Part shown: one piece after another, positions 1-8,967 of the stretch
Layout: every line of letters starts with the position of its first letter
Position numbering within the stretch: the first letter of the stretch is position 1
Assembly (NCBI GenBank): GCA_902526825.1
Contig: CABZMN010000003.1
Location: forward strand, 1-64,000
Direction of reading: 5' to 3'
Source: an uncultured Candidatus Actinomarina sp.
Lineage (GTDB): Bacteria > Actinomycetota > Acidimicrobiia > Actinomarinales > Actinomarinaceae
DNA length: 64,000 nt
The notes under the pieces: model-generated
The model's database searches: none
Told to the model about the DNA's origin: nothing
What the model saw: the letters and a program-made list of their open reading frames with translations, nothing else
Position numbers and translations under genes: made by a program

Positions 1-1
1 T

Positions 2-289
2 AAGTTTACAAATGATATCCAAGTTGTTTTAAGAGAAATGATGAAAGAATTACTTAATCAAGATGCATATGATCTTCCTGATCCATTAGCGATGTCTGTA
101 TTTTTAGATGAAACAATAATCAGCCAGTCAGCAGAAGCAAATGTAAGAGTTGATGTTCGTGATGGAATGACCAGAGGTGGATGTGTAATTGATTATATGA
201 ACATTGAGCCTGAAACACATAAGACAAGAATTGTACAAAGGTGTAATCCTGATAAGTTTTTTGAATTATTAAAAAGCAGCTTAGTCTAG
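2..289 (+). CDS. Nucleoside hydrolase-like protein, C-terminal part (5' end outside window)
   Basis: Frame is open from base 2 (KFTNDIQVVLREMMKELL...), so the ORF-track Met at 38 is internal; DPLAMSVFLDE...V.VDV..G.TRGGCVID resembles the C-terminus of IunH-type nucleoside hydrolases. Confidence 0.6.
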   Translation, partial: KFTNDIQVVLREMMKELLNQDAYDLPDPLAMSVFLDETIISQSAEANVRVDVRDGMTRGGCVIDYMNIEPETHKTRIVQRCNPDKFFELLKSSLV

Positions 290-293
290 TCTG

Positions 294-1241
294 TTACTCT
301 TTTTTATCTTCAGATTCAGTTGAATCTTTGTTTTCATCCTTAAACAATTCTGAAATTGCTCCGATGCTACCTAAGGTTGCAGATAAATCTGCTGGTAAAA
401 ATATTTTTGTAGCATTTCCATCAGCAACTTTTTCAAGAGATTCTAGATATTTTATTGCTATCAAATCATTTGATGGATCACCTTCATGAATTGCATTAAA
501 AACTTTTAATATAGCTTCCGCTTCACCTTCTGCTGTAACTACTCTTTCATATTTTTCAGCATCAGCAACTTGTTTTAATGCTTCAGCTTCACCTTGAGCG
601 CTTAGAATTTGGGACTCTCTTTCACCTTCTGCAGTCAAAATTGCAGCTCTTTTTTCACCTTCAGCTTCAGTCACAGCAGCTCTTCTATCCCTCTCAGCTT
701 TCATAACTTTGTTCATTGCATCTTGAACATCTTGAGGTGGATCAATTCTTTGAATTTCTACACGTACAACTCTTGTACCCCACTTATCTGTTGCTTCGTC
801 TAATATCAATTTCAAAGATGTATTAATAGTCTCTCTCGAAGTTAAAGCAGCATCTAATTCAAGATCACCAACCACATTTCTTAGATTGGTTTGTGCTAAT
901 TTTGTTGCTGCAGTGATAAAATCTCCAACGTTATATACAAGTTTTTTAGGATCAGTTGGTTCATAATAAATGACCGCATCAACAGTAATTGTTACATTGT
1001 CTTTTGTAATAACTTCTTGTGGTGGAACATCGATAACTTGTTCCCTCATGTCTACGATGATTAATTTTTCAATCCCAGGAATTACAATGTTTAGTCCTGC
1101 GGTCGCTTCACGATTGTACTTACCAAATCTTTCAACTAATCCTTTTTCAAATGGTCTTAAAATTCTGAATATTCTAAACGCAATAAAGATTAGAAGACCA
1201 AATAATATTACGGTTCTCGCAATTGAAAATATAAATTCCAT
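294..1241 (-). CDS. SPFH/band 7 (stomatin/slipin-like) membrane protein
   Basis: N-terminal [67 protein letters not shown] and [31 protein letters not shown] are typical stomatin motifs. Confidence 0.93.
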   Translation of the reverse strand: MEFIFSIARTVILFGLLIFIAFRIFRILRPFEKGLVERFGKYNREATAGLNIVIPGIEKLIIVDMREQVIDVPPQEVITKDNVTITVDAVIYYEPTDPKKLVYNVGDFITAATKLAQTNLRNVVGDLELDAALTSRETINTSLKLILDEATDKWGTRVVRVEIQRIDPPQDVQDAMNKVMKAERDRRAAVTEAEGEKRAAILTAEGERESQILSAQGEAEALKQVADAEKYERVVTAEGEAEAILKVFNAIHEGDPSNDLIAIKYLESLEKVADGNATKIFLPADLSATLGSIGAISELFKDENKDSTESEDKKE

Positions 1242-1282
1242 ATAACAATTCTATTCATGAAAGGGATATACGCTAATCGAGA

Positions 1283-1651
1283 TTAACTATTTGTTTCTTC
1301 TGTGTCTTTTTCTTCTTGTTCGTATCTATTGAGAGCAAGCATAAACATAATAAAAAGTATTAAAGAACCAGCAAAATAAGTAATTGGAATAATTCTAATT
1401 TCTAAGGCGTTTAAACCATCAATTGATGATGGAGCTGGACCCCTAGGAGCATAAAGTATAAACAGAAATGAATTAATAACTAGCCATCCAAAAGTTGCCG
1501 CTCCAACAACAAGGAAGCCAAGTCTTCTACCTAAGTTTGTTGCATTCAAAATAAAAGTTGATCCAAAAAATGAAAGAACAAAAAAAACGAAAAGAAAAAT
1601 TCCTGTAAATGTCAAATTAGATGACAAAAGGGTTCTCATTATTTCACGCAT
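1283..1651 (-). CDS. Small membrane protein at end of the cytochrome bc-type operon
   Basis: 122 aa, about 3 predicted hydrophobic segments; start overlaps the upstream cytochrome c gene end (1644-1651). Confidence 0.6.
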   Translation of the reverse strand: MREIMRTLLSSNLTFTGIFLFVFFVLSFFGSTFILNATNLGRRLGFLVVGAATFGWLVINSFLFILYAPRGPAPSSIDGLNALEIRIIPITYFAGSLILFIMFMLALNRYEQEEKDTEETNS

Positions 1652-3068
1652 CAGGTGTCATTCCTCTCAAATAATCTATAACTAATTCTATATCTGACTG
1701 TGGAAGTACCGCACCAAATCCAGGCATTTTTCCTCCACCAACTCCATTGACTCCATAACCTTTACCATTCACAGAACCATTAATAATAAAATCAATAAAG
1801 TCTTCTCTTTCTTTAAACTGAATGTTTACTCTTCCACCTTTTAATGCAGGGCCTAAGCCTCCAGAGCCAATTGTTTTTGTATAAGCAGCTCCTGCAGAGT
1901 AACCAGCAGTATGACATCTTGCACAATATGCATTAAATATTCCTACTGCTCTTGTTGCTTTGTCATAATCTCCATCAAAAGTTGAATCTGCAATATCTTG
2001 GAAGTCAATAAGCCATAATTTTTGTTCATAGGCATTCTCAAGAAATGCTAATCCTTTTTCTGCTTCCTCCATAAATTTGTCATAGCCATCGGTCAGGATT
2101 CCTAAATTAATAACGCTCGTTTCAAGATCAGAAAGGTATCCTCTAGCAACTGATGCATCTTTTCTTCCCGGAGTTGATTCTTCTTCATCTGGGTTTAGAT
2201 TTAAAATTGCAGTACCCAAAATATCTGCAACACTTTCACTGTAAACTGAAATATCTGTTTCTACTGAATCAAAGAGTCCGTCCTCATCTGTATCGATTCC
2301 ATTTTGTCTTGTTAGAATCGCAGTTACAATTTCAACAGCTTCAATTGCAACAGGTAATCTTTCCGGAGATAACATTATGTTATTGATAAGTTCATTTTGT
2401 TTGTTAATCTCACTTTCAACTTGTAAATCAGAATTTTCAATTCGTAACAAAGATGAATTTATATTTTGTTCAATTTGTTGAAGTTCCTCACTTTGTGGAA
2501 TTTGAAAATAATGCAAATACTCTATCAAGTCGTCAAGCTGTCCATCATTCATTGGACCTCCGCCTTTGAGACCCCAAGCTGGCATAGGTGAGTTTGCTCT
2601 ACCATATATAAGCCAATACCTAACTTCTTCATCATCATATCTATAAAACACATTGTTTATTGCAGGGGCTACCCATGTAACACTTACACCACTTCTTTTT
2701 TCAACATATGAAGCTGCTCCTCCACTACCATCTACTCCATGGCAGTTTCCGCAGCCAAACTCTTCATAAAGATGATGCCCTCTTTCAACTGAAACATCGT
2801 CAAACTCTTCTACAAAACTCTCTTGTCGAGCTGGTTCACCGAGATAATAAAGTGGGATCATAATTGTAAGTAACGAAGCTAGCACAACTGCTATTGATAA
2901 TGTTTTATCAAGATGAGTGGTCTCTAATTCATCATCTGGAAGATATTTTTGTAAATTTTTTGGTACTTTTTTGATTTTTCCTGCACCACGAAAACCAACT
3001 GCGGAAAAATAAGCTATTGCTCCAACTACCGCTAAGGCAATTAATGTTATGAAAAATGAGCTGTTCAT
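1644..3068 (-). CDS. Membrane-anchored two-haem cytochrome c of bc-type complex
   Basis: Two CxxCH motifs (CGNCHG and CARCH), N-terminal TM, located directly after the Rieske gene; acidic DTDEDGLFDSVETD calcium-site-like motif between the haem domains. Confidence 0.85.
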   Translation of the reverse strand: MNSSFFITLIALAVVGAIAYFSAVGFRGAGKIKKVPKNLQKYLPDDELETTHLDKTLSIAVVLASLLTIMIPLYYLGEPARQESFVEEFDDVSVERGHHLYEEFGCGNCHGVDGSGGAASYVEKRSGVSVTWVAPAINNVFYRYDDEEVRYWLIYGRANSPMPAWGLKGGGPMNDGQLDDLIEYLHYFQIPQSEELQQIEQNINSSLLRIENSDLQVESEINKQNELINNIMLSPERLPVAIEAVEIVTAILTRQNGIDTDEDGLFDSVETDISVYSESVADILGTAILNLNPDEEESTPGRKDASVARGYLSDLETSVINLGILTDGYDKFMEEAEKGLAFLENAYEQKLWLIDFQDIADSTFDGDYDKATRAVGIFNAYCARCHTAGYSAGAAYTKTIGSGGLGPALKGGRVNIQFKEREDFIDFIINGSVNGKGYGVNGVGGGKMPGFGAVLPQSDIELVIDYLRGMTPDA

Positions 3069-3070
3069 TT

Positions 3071-3949
3071 TTATTCTTCAGTCTCTGCAATCGTAATACA
3101 CGAAAGTCCTTGTGGATATTTCACAGACATACCACCAGCACGTGGAGATTCGATGACTGATCCGGTGTCAATAATTAATTTTCCGCCCGAAACACTTACA
3201 ATAAATCTATCTAAGTTTCTTGGAGCGGGGCCTGCATAATACTCACCAACCATGTTATATTTCGAACCATGACATGGACATTCAAATCCTTGAGAAGTGT
3301 TACACCATGGAACACGACAACCTAAATGAACGCATCTTTGATAAACAGCAACTAAACCTTCTGCAATGGTTCCACTATCAGAAAACTGAGAATTACCATT
3401 GTCATCAAATGGTAAGACATAAGCTCTTGCTTCTGGAATGAATGCAGGAATAACTGAACCATCTGATTGAAAAATTTGGTTTTTAAGATCATCAACTCTT
3501 CCAGCATCTATTTTTGATCCAAAACCTCCGGAAACTTTTGGATAAAAGAATCCAAGCCAAGAAATTAATTGGATACCAGCAAATGCTCCAAACGTGATTC
3601 CAAGAGCTTTACCCAAAAATTGTCTACGAGTCATCCCAGCTTCTTCCTCTGAAATTTCTTCATAAATAATTTCTTCTTTTATTGCAATGGATCCATCGGT
3701 TTGAATTTCTTCTTCCTCTTGTTCATCATCTTCAGATACATTTTCTTCTTCGAAATCTGGTTCATCTGGCGCTAAAAAATTAGTTTGAGATTTATCAACT
3801 TTTAATGCTTTTTTATCTAAATTCTTTTTCCAATTTAATCTTTTTGTTACAGCCTTTGGGGTTCTTCCAGTTACTACAGCTGCAATTCCGATTACACCAA
3901 ATATACCAATAAATGCAATTGCAATAAATGAAAGCTCAACAAGAGTCAT
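3071..3949 (-). CDS. Rieske [2Fe-2S] protein of quinol-cytochrome c reductase
   Basis: CVHLGCRVPWCNTSQGFECPCHGSKYN Rieske cluster motifs; TM segments; RRQFLGKALG Tat-like motif. Confidence 0.92.
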   Translation of the reverse strand: MTLVELSFIAIAFIGIFGVIGIAAVVTGRTPKAVTKRLNWKKNLDKKALKVDKSQTNFLAPDEPDFEEENVSEDDEQEEEEIQTDGSIAIKEEIIYEEISEEEAGMTRRQFLGKALGITFGAFAGIQLISWLGFFYPKVSGGFGSKIDAGRVDDLKNQIFQSDGSVIPAFIPEARAYVLPFDDNGNSQFSDSGTIAEGLVAVYQRCVHLGCRVPWCNTSQGFECPCHGSKYNMVGEYYAGPAPRNLDRFIVSVSGGKLIIDTGSVIESPRAGGMSVKYPQGLSCITIAETEE

Positions 3950-4740
3950 TCGAAATGGACCCAGTCAAGTAAGTCATCGAACCATACACCATCAATCCAT
4001 GGATACGTCCAGTTCCAACCTGGGCCTCTAAATAAAATACCAATAAGACTTAATGTTCCAGCACCTGCCAGAAAAAAGGTCCACAACATTATTGCATATT
4101 TTCTTTTTGAAGGGTTATTTTCTTTATTTCGATCAATATATGGAATTGCCATAAATGCTGCAACACCAATTATAAGAGGAATCATTACACCTGCTATCTG
4201 TGGATCCCAATAGGAAAGTAATTCTTGTAGTCCTAAAAAGTACCATGGTGCTTTTGCAGGGTTTGGTGTAATATTTGGATTTGCTTCTTCTAATAAAGGT
4301 GCTTGCAGAATTGCACTTATAAAAATCAAAAATGCTGTCATTGCCATTAATGAAATAAACTCTGGCAACATTAAATGAGGCCACGTGTTTACTTTATCAA
4401 CTGGTTCTGAAGTTGGTTTTTGTATTGGCTTTGCTTTGACTACTGTAAGCAACCTTTGTGTTACTTTTGTCTCAGGAGCAAAATCTACTTCAGTAGGAAC
4501 TTGTCCGTTTGATTTTTCAGCCGCTGGTGCTGGTGTTTCTTTGACTGCAGCCGCTGGTGCTGGTGTTTCTTTGACTTCTACTTCAATTGGGGTAACTTCA
4601 ATTACATCTGGTTCTTTCTCAATTTTGGTAGGCTCTGCTTCACCTCTCATTTCAGCCAGTGCTTGTTCAACTGAGATACCTAAGGCCTTAGCTCTTGCTT
4701 CAGCAGTTTTTAATAATAAATGTTCTGGAATATCAACCAT
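3946..4740 (-). CDS. Cytochrome b C-terminal half (subunit IV-like) with N-terminal helical module and Ala/Pro linker
   Basis: LMLPEFISLMAMTAFLIFISAILQAPLLEEANPNITPNPAKAPWYFLGLQELLSYWDP is the subunit IV/cyt b C-terminal signature; N-terminus IPEHLLLKTAEARAKALGISVEQALAEMRGEAEP. Confidence 0.9.
   Translation of the reverse strand: MVDIPEHLLLKTAEARAKALGISVEQALAEMRGEAEPTKIEKEPDVIEVTPIEVEVKETPAPAAAVKETPAPAAEKSNGQVPTEVDFAPETKVTQRLLTVVKAKPIQKPTSEPVDKVNTWPHLMLPEFISLMAMTAFLIFISAILQAPLLEEANPNITPNPAKAPWYFLGLQELLSYWDPQIAGVMIPLIIGVAAFMAIPYIDRNKENNPSKRKYAIMLWTFFLAGAGTLSLIGILFRGPGWNWTYPWIDGVWFDDLLDWVHFE
4518..4576. repeat. Two-unit 30-bp tandem repeat in the linker of the subunit IV-like gene
   Basis: cagccgctggtgctggtgtttctttgact repeated with 30-bp period (encodes KETPAPAA twice on minus strand). 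Confidence 0.85.
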
Positions 4741-4746
4741 ATATAT

Positions 4747-5526
4747 CTATAGAGGACCTGAGATCCCTCCATCCTTTCTTACTCGCCAGAAATGAATTGC
4801 CATAAAAATAACAATGATGAAAGGAAGAAATAGAACATGTAAAACATAAAATCTAAGAAGTGTTGCTTCAGTAGCCTCTAGTCCTGCAAATAACGCAAAC
4901 TTAACTTGAGCACCAAAAACAGGAGTGTAGCCTGCCATATTTCCACCCACTGTCACAGCCCAGATTGCTAACTGATCCCATGGAAGTAAATACCCAGTGA
5001 ATGAAAGTAAGAGTGTAAGAATTAATAATATAACTCCAATCACCCAGTTGAATTCTCTAGGTGCTTTGTACGCTCCATGGTAAAAAACTCGAGACATATG
5101 AAGAAATACAACTAATACCATTATGTGTGCAGCCCACCTATGCATATTTCTAACAAGTGATCCAAATGCAATACTTGTCTGCAAAGATTGGATATCAACA
5201 TACGCCATCTCTGTAGGCCTAAAGTAAAACATTAGCCAAATACCAGTTATGGTCAAAACAATAAAAGTAAAGAAACTTAATCCTCCAAGACAAAGGGTGT
5301 ATGACAGCCTCACGCCATGTCTTTTTACTTTTACTGGGTGAAGGTGGTACAAAACATTGTTCATAACAACATATGATCTGTTTCTTGGGCTATCAGAATA
5401 ACCTTTTCTAAATGGAGAACCAGGTCTAAAAATACTTCCCCAAAGCGTGCTTTCCTTAAGAGAATCACCAAGACCAGCACTTATGTCTTTTAATCTATCT
5501 TTAAATTTAATTTTTTCGTTTTTCAT
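4747..5526 (-). CDS. Cytochrome b N-terminal half (b6-like)
   Basis: HRWAAHIMVLVVFLHMSRVFYHGAYKAPREFNWVIGVILLILTLLLSFTGYLLPWDQLAIWAVTVG and C-terminal RFYVLHVLFLPFIIVIFMAIHFWRVRKDGGISGP; haem-ligating His residues present. Confidence 0.94.
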   Translation of the reverse strand: MKNEKIKFKDRLKDISAGLGDSLKESTLWGSIFRPGSPFRKGYSDSPRNRSYVVMNNVLYHLHPVKVKRHGVRLSYTLCLGGLSFFTFIVLTITGIWLMFYFRPTEMAYVDIQSLQTSIAFGSLVRNMHRWAAHIMVLVVFLHMSRVFYHGAYKAPREFNWVIGVILLILTLLLSFTGYLLPWDQLAIWAVTVGGNMAGYTPVFGAQVKFALFAGLEATEATLLRFYVLHVLFLPFIIVIFMAIHFWRVRKDGGISGPL

Positions 5527-5981
5527 TAAAGTCTTCCATATATATATCCATGACGATCACTTCTTTCTCCAGAGTCCTCATCCCATGGAGATTCATAAAT
5601 ACCATTATTTATCGCGGCATCTGCAAGAGAGCCTGCAAACTTTCCAAGTGATATAACTCCAGTTGGACATCTGTCTACACACAACGCACATCTAGTACAT
5701 GCATCTTCATCAACAACAAAGAATCCTGTTTCATTATCTTCCATGCTTGGGGCTTCTACGTTTATAGAATCTTCGATAGCATCAGTAGATAGATAATGTA
5801 TGCATTTCCATGGACAAATGTCGACACACCCTTCACATAAAATACATTCTGCTTCATCAATATGTAAAAATTGTTTAGGTCTTACTCTTGAAGAAACTTT
5901 TTCGGCATCAACCATTGCCAGGTTGTATTTGTTTTCAAATTCAGGCATTTCAATAAGTACTTCTGATTTAGCCATCGGCAC
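5526..5981 (-). CDS. 2x[4Fe-4S] ferredoxin
   Basis: CILCEGCVDICPWKC and CTRCALCVDRCP motifs; located within the bc operon. Confidence 0.92.
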   Translation of the reverse strand: MPMAKSEVLIEMPEFENKYNLAMVDAEKVSSRVRPKQFLHIDEAECILCEGCVDICPWKCIHYLSTDAIEDSINVEAPSMEDNETGFFVVDEDACTRCALCVDRCPTGVISLGKFAGSLADAAINNGIYESPWDEDSGERSDRHGYIYGRL

Positions 5982-6561
5982 CCACCTTTATAACTTCTTT
6001 TCCATAGTCTGAAACTCTTGTTTTTCCTCTTTCTTTTGCTTCATTGATATCTTGAATCAAATATCCTACTACAAATGCTGTAACTAAGGCTCCTGTTGAT
6101 ATACCCAGTTGAATAATATCTTTTAAAGCACCAAGGCTCATTCCTATTTCGTTACCTAAAAATAATATTGGAGGAAAGTTAATAAACTCTCTTTGGTTTG
6201 TCCACTCAAGTGGTCCTTGAGATAGGTTTAGCCACTCTGAAGGCAATACGCCAAATATAAGAGCAAATTGTATCCAACTAAGAAATGCCAGATATGTTGC
6301 TCTAGCCCAAGTTAATTCAGATTCTTGCCATGCAAGCATTGCCATTCCGATCAATAGAAATTGTCCTGCGCCAAAAGCTATGAGTTGCCCAATGGTTTGC
6401 ATGAGCCAGCCCCTAGGCATCCAGTTAAAATAATCGATTACTTGGCCTTCAGGAAATCCAGCAAAATGAGCAATTATCACACCTATTGTTATGCCACCAA
6501 CACCGGCAAAAATCAGTGCCACTCCGATTTTGTATCGATTTATAAATATAAAATTTAACAA
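5968..6561 (-). CDS. Polytopic membrane protein, first gene of bc-type operon
   Basis: 197 aa with several hydrophobic segments; putative TTG start preceded by GAGGG; overlaps the ferredoxin gene. Confidence 0.6.
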   Translation of the reverse strand: MLNFIFINRYKIGVALIFAGVGGITIGVIIAHFAGFPEGQVIDYFNWMPRGWLMQTIGQLIAFGAGQFLLIGMAMLAWQESELTWARATYLAFLSWIQFALIFGVLPSEWLNLSQGPLEWTNQREFINFPPILFLGNEIGMSLGALKDIIQLGISTGALVTAFVVGYLIQDINEAKERGKTRVSDYGKEVIKVGADG

Positions 6562-6730
6562 GTTTCCCTCAACACGTTATTTACTCAAAACCTTCAGTAT
6601 CTATTCTATCAAGGATTACCTAGATATTATAAATTTTATAACCCAACTTTTTCGAAAAATTACTAATTTTATTGGAGTAATTTCTATGGTTTAATAGTAA
6701 AGTCAAATTGAGTACTTACTATTTAAATTA

Positions 6731-8134
6731 ATGAGAATAAAAATTTTTCCAAAAAATGAACAGGTGTTTTCAAAATTTTTTATTGTTTTAACTCCTCTTT
6801 TCTTACTTCTTTTAGGAACTATTGCATTAACAAAAGAGGCTTATTTCATTTTTGCAGCAATACTCCCTCAAAATAGTTTTCTCAATAGTGGATATTTAGA
6901 AAAACTAAATAACCATATAACTTACAATTTGATGCTTTCATTTTTAATTGTGTTTTTGACTGTTTACTTATTACCAAAAACACTTGGAAGAAAATTATTA
7001 ATATTCCCAATTTTTTTTCTAACTTCATTAGGAATTATTGGCTTGGAGTCACTCGATCTATTATTAGGAGTATTATTTCCCAATAGTTTTTTGTTCTTTG
7101 GGAATACTAGTTATACATTAATTTTTAAAATCTTAATATTTTTTGCCTTTGTTGGACTCATTATATTAAATATATTGGCAAAAAAAGAAGCTTCTCTATT
7201 TGTAAGTTCCCAATATCTTTTTGGTGCAAGTATTTTTTATCTGATATCACTTTTAATTTACAGAGCTGATTTTGTGGTATTTAGTGATAATTTTTTCATT
7301 AATTCAATGTATATTTCAACACATATATATGTTGGTTATTCGTTCGTATTTCTATCATTACTTCATTTCATGATTACAAAAGCTATAAATGCTACTTTGT
7401 ATAGTAAAACATTGGGATCCATAGGTTTTTGGGGATTCTTATTTCTCCTTCCTTGGTCAAATTTTAAATTTTATTTTGGTTCTGTATTGCCAAGTTGGAT
7501 CGAAAATATATCCCTTTACTTATCTATAAGTTTGTCACTCCCACTGCTTGCTATAGTTGTAAATTTCTTTAGAACGGTTTCAACAAGAATTGAAGAAAAT
7601 AAAGTAATTTATAGTCTTATAAGCTTCTCGTTTGGAATATTTGTTATAACAAATATCTTTCAAATTGTGTCATCGCTCTCAAATATCATTCCCATATTGA
7701 GTCTTACAAATTTTGAGATGGCAATAAGATATGGATATGTTTTCAGTGCAATATTAATTACTATCTCATTTGTTTATTATCTGATTCCTAAAATCTTTGG
7801 AAGAGAAGTCAAATTTTCAAGGCTTGAATCTTTAACCAGTTTTCTATTAAAACTTGTGGTGTCTTTAACATTATTTTCTAATGCTTTAATAGGAGTTATT
7901 TCCGGTTACTCATGGAATGCTGGTGCCAATGCAGGAAACCCAACAATCTATGGTGAAGGGTTCGGTTTGTTGTGGTCACTAATCAGTACTCCTATAACAC
8001 TAAATATGTTCTTGTCTTTGACATTAATTCTGCCATTTCTGTTGTTTTTCATTTCAGTCGTCAAGGCTGTAGTAAATGGAGAAATTACAGAAGCAGAAAC
8101 AATTGAACTTACTGAAGAGGAGCTTCCAGTATGA
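6731..8134 (+). CDS. Degenerate haem-copper oxidase subunit I-like (CcoN/cbb3-like) membrane protein
   Basis: Polytopic; NNHITYNLMLSFLIVFLTVYLLPKTLGRKL and THIYVGYSF...YSKTLGSIGFWGFLFLLPWSNFKFYFGSVLPSWIE resemble cbb3 subunit I segments, but only 3 His occur in the whole protein; followed by CcoO-like cytochrome c. Confidence 0.55.
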   Translation: MRIKIFPKNEQVFSKFFIVLTPLFLLLLGTIALTKEAYFIFAAILPQNSFLNSGYLEKLNNHITYNLMLSFLIVFLTVYLLPKTLGRKLLIFPIFFLTSLGIIGLESLDLLLGVLFPNSFLFFGNTSYTLIFKILIFFAFVGLIILNILAKKEASLFVSSQYLFGASIFYLISLLIYRADFVVFSDNFFINSMYISTHIYVGYSFVFLSLLHFMITKAINATLYSKTLGSIGFWGFLFLLPWSNFKFYFGSVLPSWIENISLYLSISLSLPLLAIVVNFFRTVSTRIEENKVIYSLISFSFGIFVITNIFQIVSSLSNIIPILSLTNFEMAIRYGYVFSAILITISFVYYLIPKIFGREVKFSRLESLTSFLLKLVVSLTLFSNALIGVISGYSWNAGANAGNPTIYGEGFGLLWSLISTPITLNMFLSLTLILPFLLFFISVVKAVVNGEITEAETIELTEEELPV

Positions 8135-8316
8135 GTGAACTCTTAAGTAAAGTTGCTGAATTATTAAATGCACCAGAGTCGTTGGTGCAACGATCTGCTG
8201 AAGCTAGAGCTGAAGCTTCTGGAAGAACTGTAGATGAAGTTTTACAATCATGGGCTGGAGGAGAAAGTGTAGCATCTGTTGAAAAACCTGCTGAAGAAGC
8301 ACCGCCCGCTGAAGAA
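8131..8316. repeat. 186-bp exact direct repeat, copy 1
   Basis: Identical at every base to 8960-9145, beginning exactly at the start codon. Confidence 0.95.
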
Positions 8317-8967
8317 CCTACTCCACCCGCAGAGGAACCTGTAACAACATCTGATGATGAAAAAGAAGAAGAGGAGTCAACAGAAGAAGAGGAGTCAACA
8401 GAAGATTTAGCAATTGTAGTTGAAGAAACTATTTCTGAAATGTCTGCAGAGGTTTTAATAGAAGAAGAAAACATTGAAATAAAGAAAGAAAGCTCTCTAG
8501 GTTTTATTGCTGGTGTGGTTGGAGTAGTTATATTTACATACCTATTTGCTTTTTCAATACCAAAACAACAAAGTGAAGAGGTGGTCTTACAATCATTAAA
8601 TAATTCTGTTCGGGTAAGTGAAGAAATATTAGAAGGAGCAATTGTCTATAACCAATTAAATTGTCAGTCATGTCATACACAGAATGTAAGAATTCTCATA
8701 CCTGATTCACAAAATGGAAAAATATTAAAAAATAGATTTGCTAATAAAAACCTAATTCAAAATACAGGTCTTTTGAGGTTAGCTCCTGATTTATCAACTC
8801 TTGGAACAAGAGAACCAACAAACGATGCAGAATGGCTAAAAGAATATTTAATTGATCCATCTTCTGTAAAGGAAGATATACCTCATCCATCAGTTAATTT
8901 CCTGAGTAATCAAGATTTAGATTATTTAATAACTTATTTATTATCTTTAGGAAGTACAAATGAGTGA
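8131..8967 (+). CDS. CcoO-like mono-haem cytochrome c with N-terminal helical module and P/E-rich linker
   Basis: VYNQLNCQSCHTQN... and LAPDLSTLGTREPTNDAEWLKEYLIDPSSV resemble FixO/CcoO (GCxxCHsQ, GPDLxxvG, W..H..dP); ATGA overlap with the preceding gene. Confidence 0.65.
   Translation: MSELLSKVAELLNAPESLVQRSAEARAEASGRTVDEVLQSWAGGESVASVEKPAEEAPPAEEPTPPAEEPVTTSDDEKEEEESTEEEESTEDLAIVVEETISEMSAEVLIEEENIEIKKESSLGFIAGVVGVVIFTYLFAFSIPKQQSEEVVLQSLNNSVRVSEEILEGAIVYNQLNCQSCHTQNVRILIPDSQNGKILKNRFANKNLIQNTGLLRLAPDLSTLGTREPTNDAEWLKEYLIDPSSVKEDIPHPSVNFLSNQDLDYLITYLLSLGSTNE

Noticed and set aside
609-803. Plus-strand short ORFs over the SPFH, bc and Rieske genes (609, 970, 2153, 3220, 4385, 5447, 5800, 6361, 6491)
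   Set aside because: Lie antisense to or at the edges of well-supported coding sequences, no recognisable domain.
3946-5526. Possibility that split cytochrome b is a frameshifted single gene
   Set aside because: The second half has its own N-terminal helical module and Ala/Pro linker, and the split falls at the natural b6/IV boundary, so it is genuine.
8109-8474. Minus-strand ORF (121 aa, Ser/Val-rich) and the similar 8947-9207 ORF
   Set aside because: Exact antisense of the duplicated module/linker of the two cytochrome genes; low-complexity shadow ORFs.
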